Below are positions 12,802 to 13,701 of a stretch of 13,701 nucleotides of DNA, piece after piece. The stretch is taken from NCBI GenBank assembly GCA_903904495.1, contig CAIVCU010000067.1, forward strand, positions 1 through 13,701, given 5' to 3'. Positions within the stretch are counted from its first letter, which is position 1. Each line of letters starts with the position of its first letter. The notes below the pieces were generated by a model. That model made no database searches. It worked only from the letters and a program-made list of their open reading frames with translations, and had not been told where the DNA came from. The translations under genes and the position numbers were made by a program. This stretch comes from an uncultured Chlorobiaceae bacterium. Its GTDB lineage: Bacteria > Bacteroidota > Chlorobiia > Chlorobiales > Chlorobiaceae.

Positions 12802-12837
12802 AAAAAAATATGTCCGGATTATTAAACATCACCCGGA
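12802..12837 (-). terminator. Possible proximal terminator downstream of the TlpA-like gene
   Basis: On the minus strand TCCGG (12837-12833) pairs with CCGGA (12817-12813) across 15 bases, followed by CATA and seven T (12808-12802). The stem is short, so it is weaker than the distal one. Together they form a tandem pair. Confidence 0.45.
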
Positions 12838-12868
12838 GCTGACAACCATCAATCATCTGATGAATGCT

Positions 12869-13414
12869 TTATTTAGAGGTCTGTTTTTTCTTGAGAGTAT
12901 CAAGAATTATTTTTTCAAACACTTCTTTACTTCTTGCCCCGGTAATGACCTGGGTAATCTTTCCTGAAGAGTTGACAACAAAAGAGGTTGGAATTGCACG
13001 AATGCCCCCATCAACATATCTGCTGAAGGCATTGACTATCTGTTCGTTAGCCATAACGACAGGATAGATGATTTTGTTTTTTTTGATAAACTCCCGGATT
13101 GCCGGTTCCGTTTCATTTACTGCTACGCCAACAAACGTAAAGCCTTTACGACCGTACTGATTCTGAAGGGCAACCATATCAGGAATCTCGGAACGGCAGG
13201 GAGGACACCATGAAGCAAAAAAATTGACAATATAGGTCGTGCCGGTAAGGTTTGCCGAACCTACCGCTTTGCCATCGAGAGCGACAACTGAAAAAGCCGG
13301 AACCGGCGGGGGCCCTTCTGCAGCAGGTGCTGCAAACAGCGATCCGGTTAAAGCAATCCATAAAAAACAACAAGCCATAACTACACGTACAGAATACCTC
13401 GGCATTTTCATCAT
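12869..13414 (-). CDS. TlpA/ResA-like exported thiol-disulfide oxidoreductase
   Basis: This 181-residue thioredoxin-fold protein is probably periplasmic. The N-terminus MMKMPRYSVR and the hydrophobic stretch to about residue 28 form a signal peptide or anchor, with possible cleavage after SLFAAPA. The proline-rich linker GPPPVP follows. The redoxin core then shows IVNFFASWCPPC with active-site C70 and C73, FVGVAVNE as the central strand, and the cis-proline loop AIPTSFVV at P142. CPPC rather than CGPC in this setting is common in TlpA/ResA proteins that reduce disulfides in cytochrome maturation or other exported proteins. No cytochrome maturation gene is visible nearby, so the client is unknown. 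Three in-frame ATGs (13414, 13411, 13405) are possible starts; none has a strong Shine-Dalgarno. Tandem terminators follow. Confidence 0.9.
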   Translation of the reverse strand: MMKMPRYSVRVVMACCFLWIALTGSLFAAPAAEGPPPVPAFSVVALDGKAVGSANLTGTTYIVNFFASWCPPCRSEIPDMVALQNQYGRKGFTFVGVAVNETEPAIREFIKKNKIIYPVVMANEQIVNAFSRYVDGGIRAIPTSFVVNSSGKITQVITGARSKEVFEKIILDTLKKKQTSK

Positions 13415-13452
13415 TGTATCATTCAGTTCCGGGTTAACAAAAAAGCAAAATC

Positions 13453-13475
13453 ATTAACTGCTCCCATCAGTTAAT
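13453..13475. promoter_or_regulatory. Perfect 8-7-8 inverted repeat upstream of the TlpA-like gene
   Basis: ATTAACTG (13453-13460) and CAGTTAAT (13468-13475) are exact reverse complements around CTCCCAT, 38 bases upstream of the first ATG. AT-rich arms and position suggest an operator. On the minus strand T-rich DNA follows, so a weak terminator for a gene beyond the window is the alternative. Confidence 0.45.
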
Positions 13476-13523
13476 ATACAATTCTTCTTTTTTTTGAAGA
13501 CTATAAATGGGATGTATTTATCT

Positions 13524-13552
13524 TTGTGTTTCTTTATCAAAAAAATTATATT
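13524..13552 (+). promoter_or_regulatory. Likely sigma-70-type promoter for the tRNA gene
   Basis: TTGTGT (13524-13529) and TATATT (13547-13552) are 17 bases apart. Transcription would start near 13559, leaving a leader of about 20 bases before the tRNA. The match is moderate, but spacing and position fit. Confidence 0.42.
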
Positions 13553-13578
13553 TCGGCTTGATTTTTTTATCTGCTTAG

Positions 13579-13651
13579 GCCACCTTAGCTCAGTTGGTAG
13601 AGCAACTGTTTCGTAAATAGTAGGTCGTGGGTTCGACTCCCGCAGGTGGCT
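13579..13651 (+). tRNA. tRNA-Thr(CGT)
   Basis: The cloverleaf is complete. Acceptor GCCACCT/AGGTGGC is fully paired. The D stem is GCTC/GAGC, the anticodon stem is ACTGT/ATAGT with one G-U, and the anticodon loop TTCGTAA carries CGT at 13612-13614. The variable loop is AGGTC and the T arm is GTGGG-TTCGACT-CCCGC. CGT reads the ACG codon for threonine. Pairs G1-C72 and C2-G71 agree with known threonyl-tRNA synthetase identity pairs. The discriminator base is T, and CCA is not encoded, so it must be added after transcription. No att-like duplication or integrase is visible beside it. Confidence 0.97.
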
Positions 13652-13701
13652 CGTATCCTGAACTACCATTGTATACGGGATGATCAGATCCATAATTCCC
13701 G

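Noticed and set aside
13483..13500. TCTTC-T8-GAAGA palindrome-like stretch near the tRNA promoter
   Set aside because: It is a low-complexity T-rich run with five-base arms, and the loop itself is the T-run. It is not convincing as a terminator or operator.
13454..13693. 79-residue minus-strand ORF containing ESNPRPTIYETVALPTELRW
   Set aside because: It reads antisense through the tRNA-Thr gene. Such ORFs are a known artefact from tRNA complements, and no independent coding signal is visible.
13579..13701. tRNA-Thr as an integration site for a mobile element
   Set aside because: No duplicated tRNA 3' end, integrase or phage gene is visible in the window. The sequence right of the tRNA is only 50 bases.

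Overview
The window looks like chromosomal DNA of a free-living Gram-negative bacterium. An outer-membrane TolC-type channel, a periplasmic adaptor, exported redox proteins and a GTP-type PEP carboxykinase are all present. My best guess is a green sulfur bacterium (Chlorobiaceae), from the general look of the proteins and the mid-range base composition. This is recalled resemblance, not a search result. I see no phage genes, transposases, CRISPR arrays or toxin-antitoxin pairs. The window is dense and mostly housekeeping or accessory transport.

Left part (1-2804): the 3' part of a PLP-dependent class I aminotransferase (+) converges on a 699-residue sigma-54 activator with two GAF-like sensor regions (-). 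Their stop codons are separated by a short degenerate heptamer repeat.

Centre-left (2805-7607): a 243-base divergent regulatory region carries a near-consensus -24/-12 sigma-54 promoter and several dyads. It drives a four-gene efflux operon: TolC-like channel, UspA-type stress protein, EmrA-like adaptor, EmrB-like 14-helix transporter. The first three genes are joined by two identical TAA-C-ATG junctions. The fourth is separated by 115 bases holding a hairpin repeat and a possible six-codon leader. The simplest reading is that the GAF-sensing activator turns on its neighbouring pump through sigma-54.

Centre-right (7612-10340): an exported methionine-R-sulfoxide reductase and a 12-helix MFS exporter lie on the minus strand. 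Divergent from them is a GPR1/FUN34/YaaH (SatP) acetate/succinate transporter. Two perfect 10-bp inverted repeats, one before msrB and one between the MFS and SatP-like genes, look like operators.

Right part (10341-13701): a dodecin gene (+) converges on pckA (-) across a perfect 19-bp terminator stem. Upstream of pckA are two terminator-like hairpins that end an exported TlpA/ResA thioredoxin-like gene (-). A tRNA-Thr(CGT) gene (+) lies near the right edge. The SatP-like transporter and PEP carboxykinase suggest local grouping of organic acid uptake and PEP/oxaloacetate metabolism.
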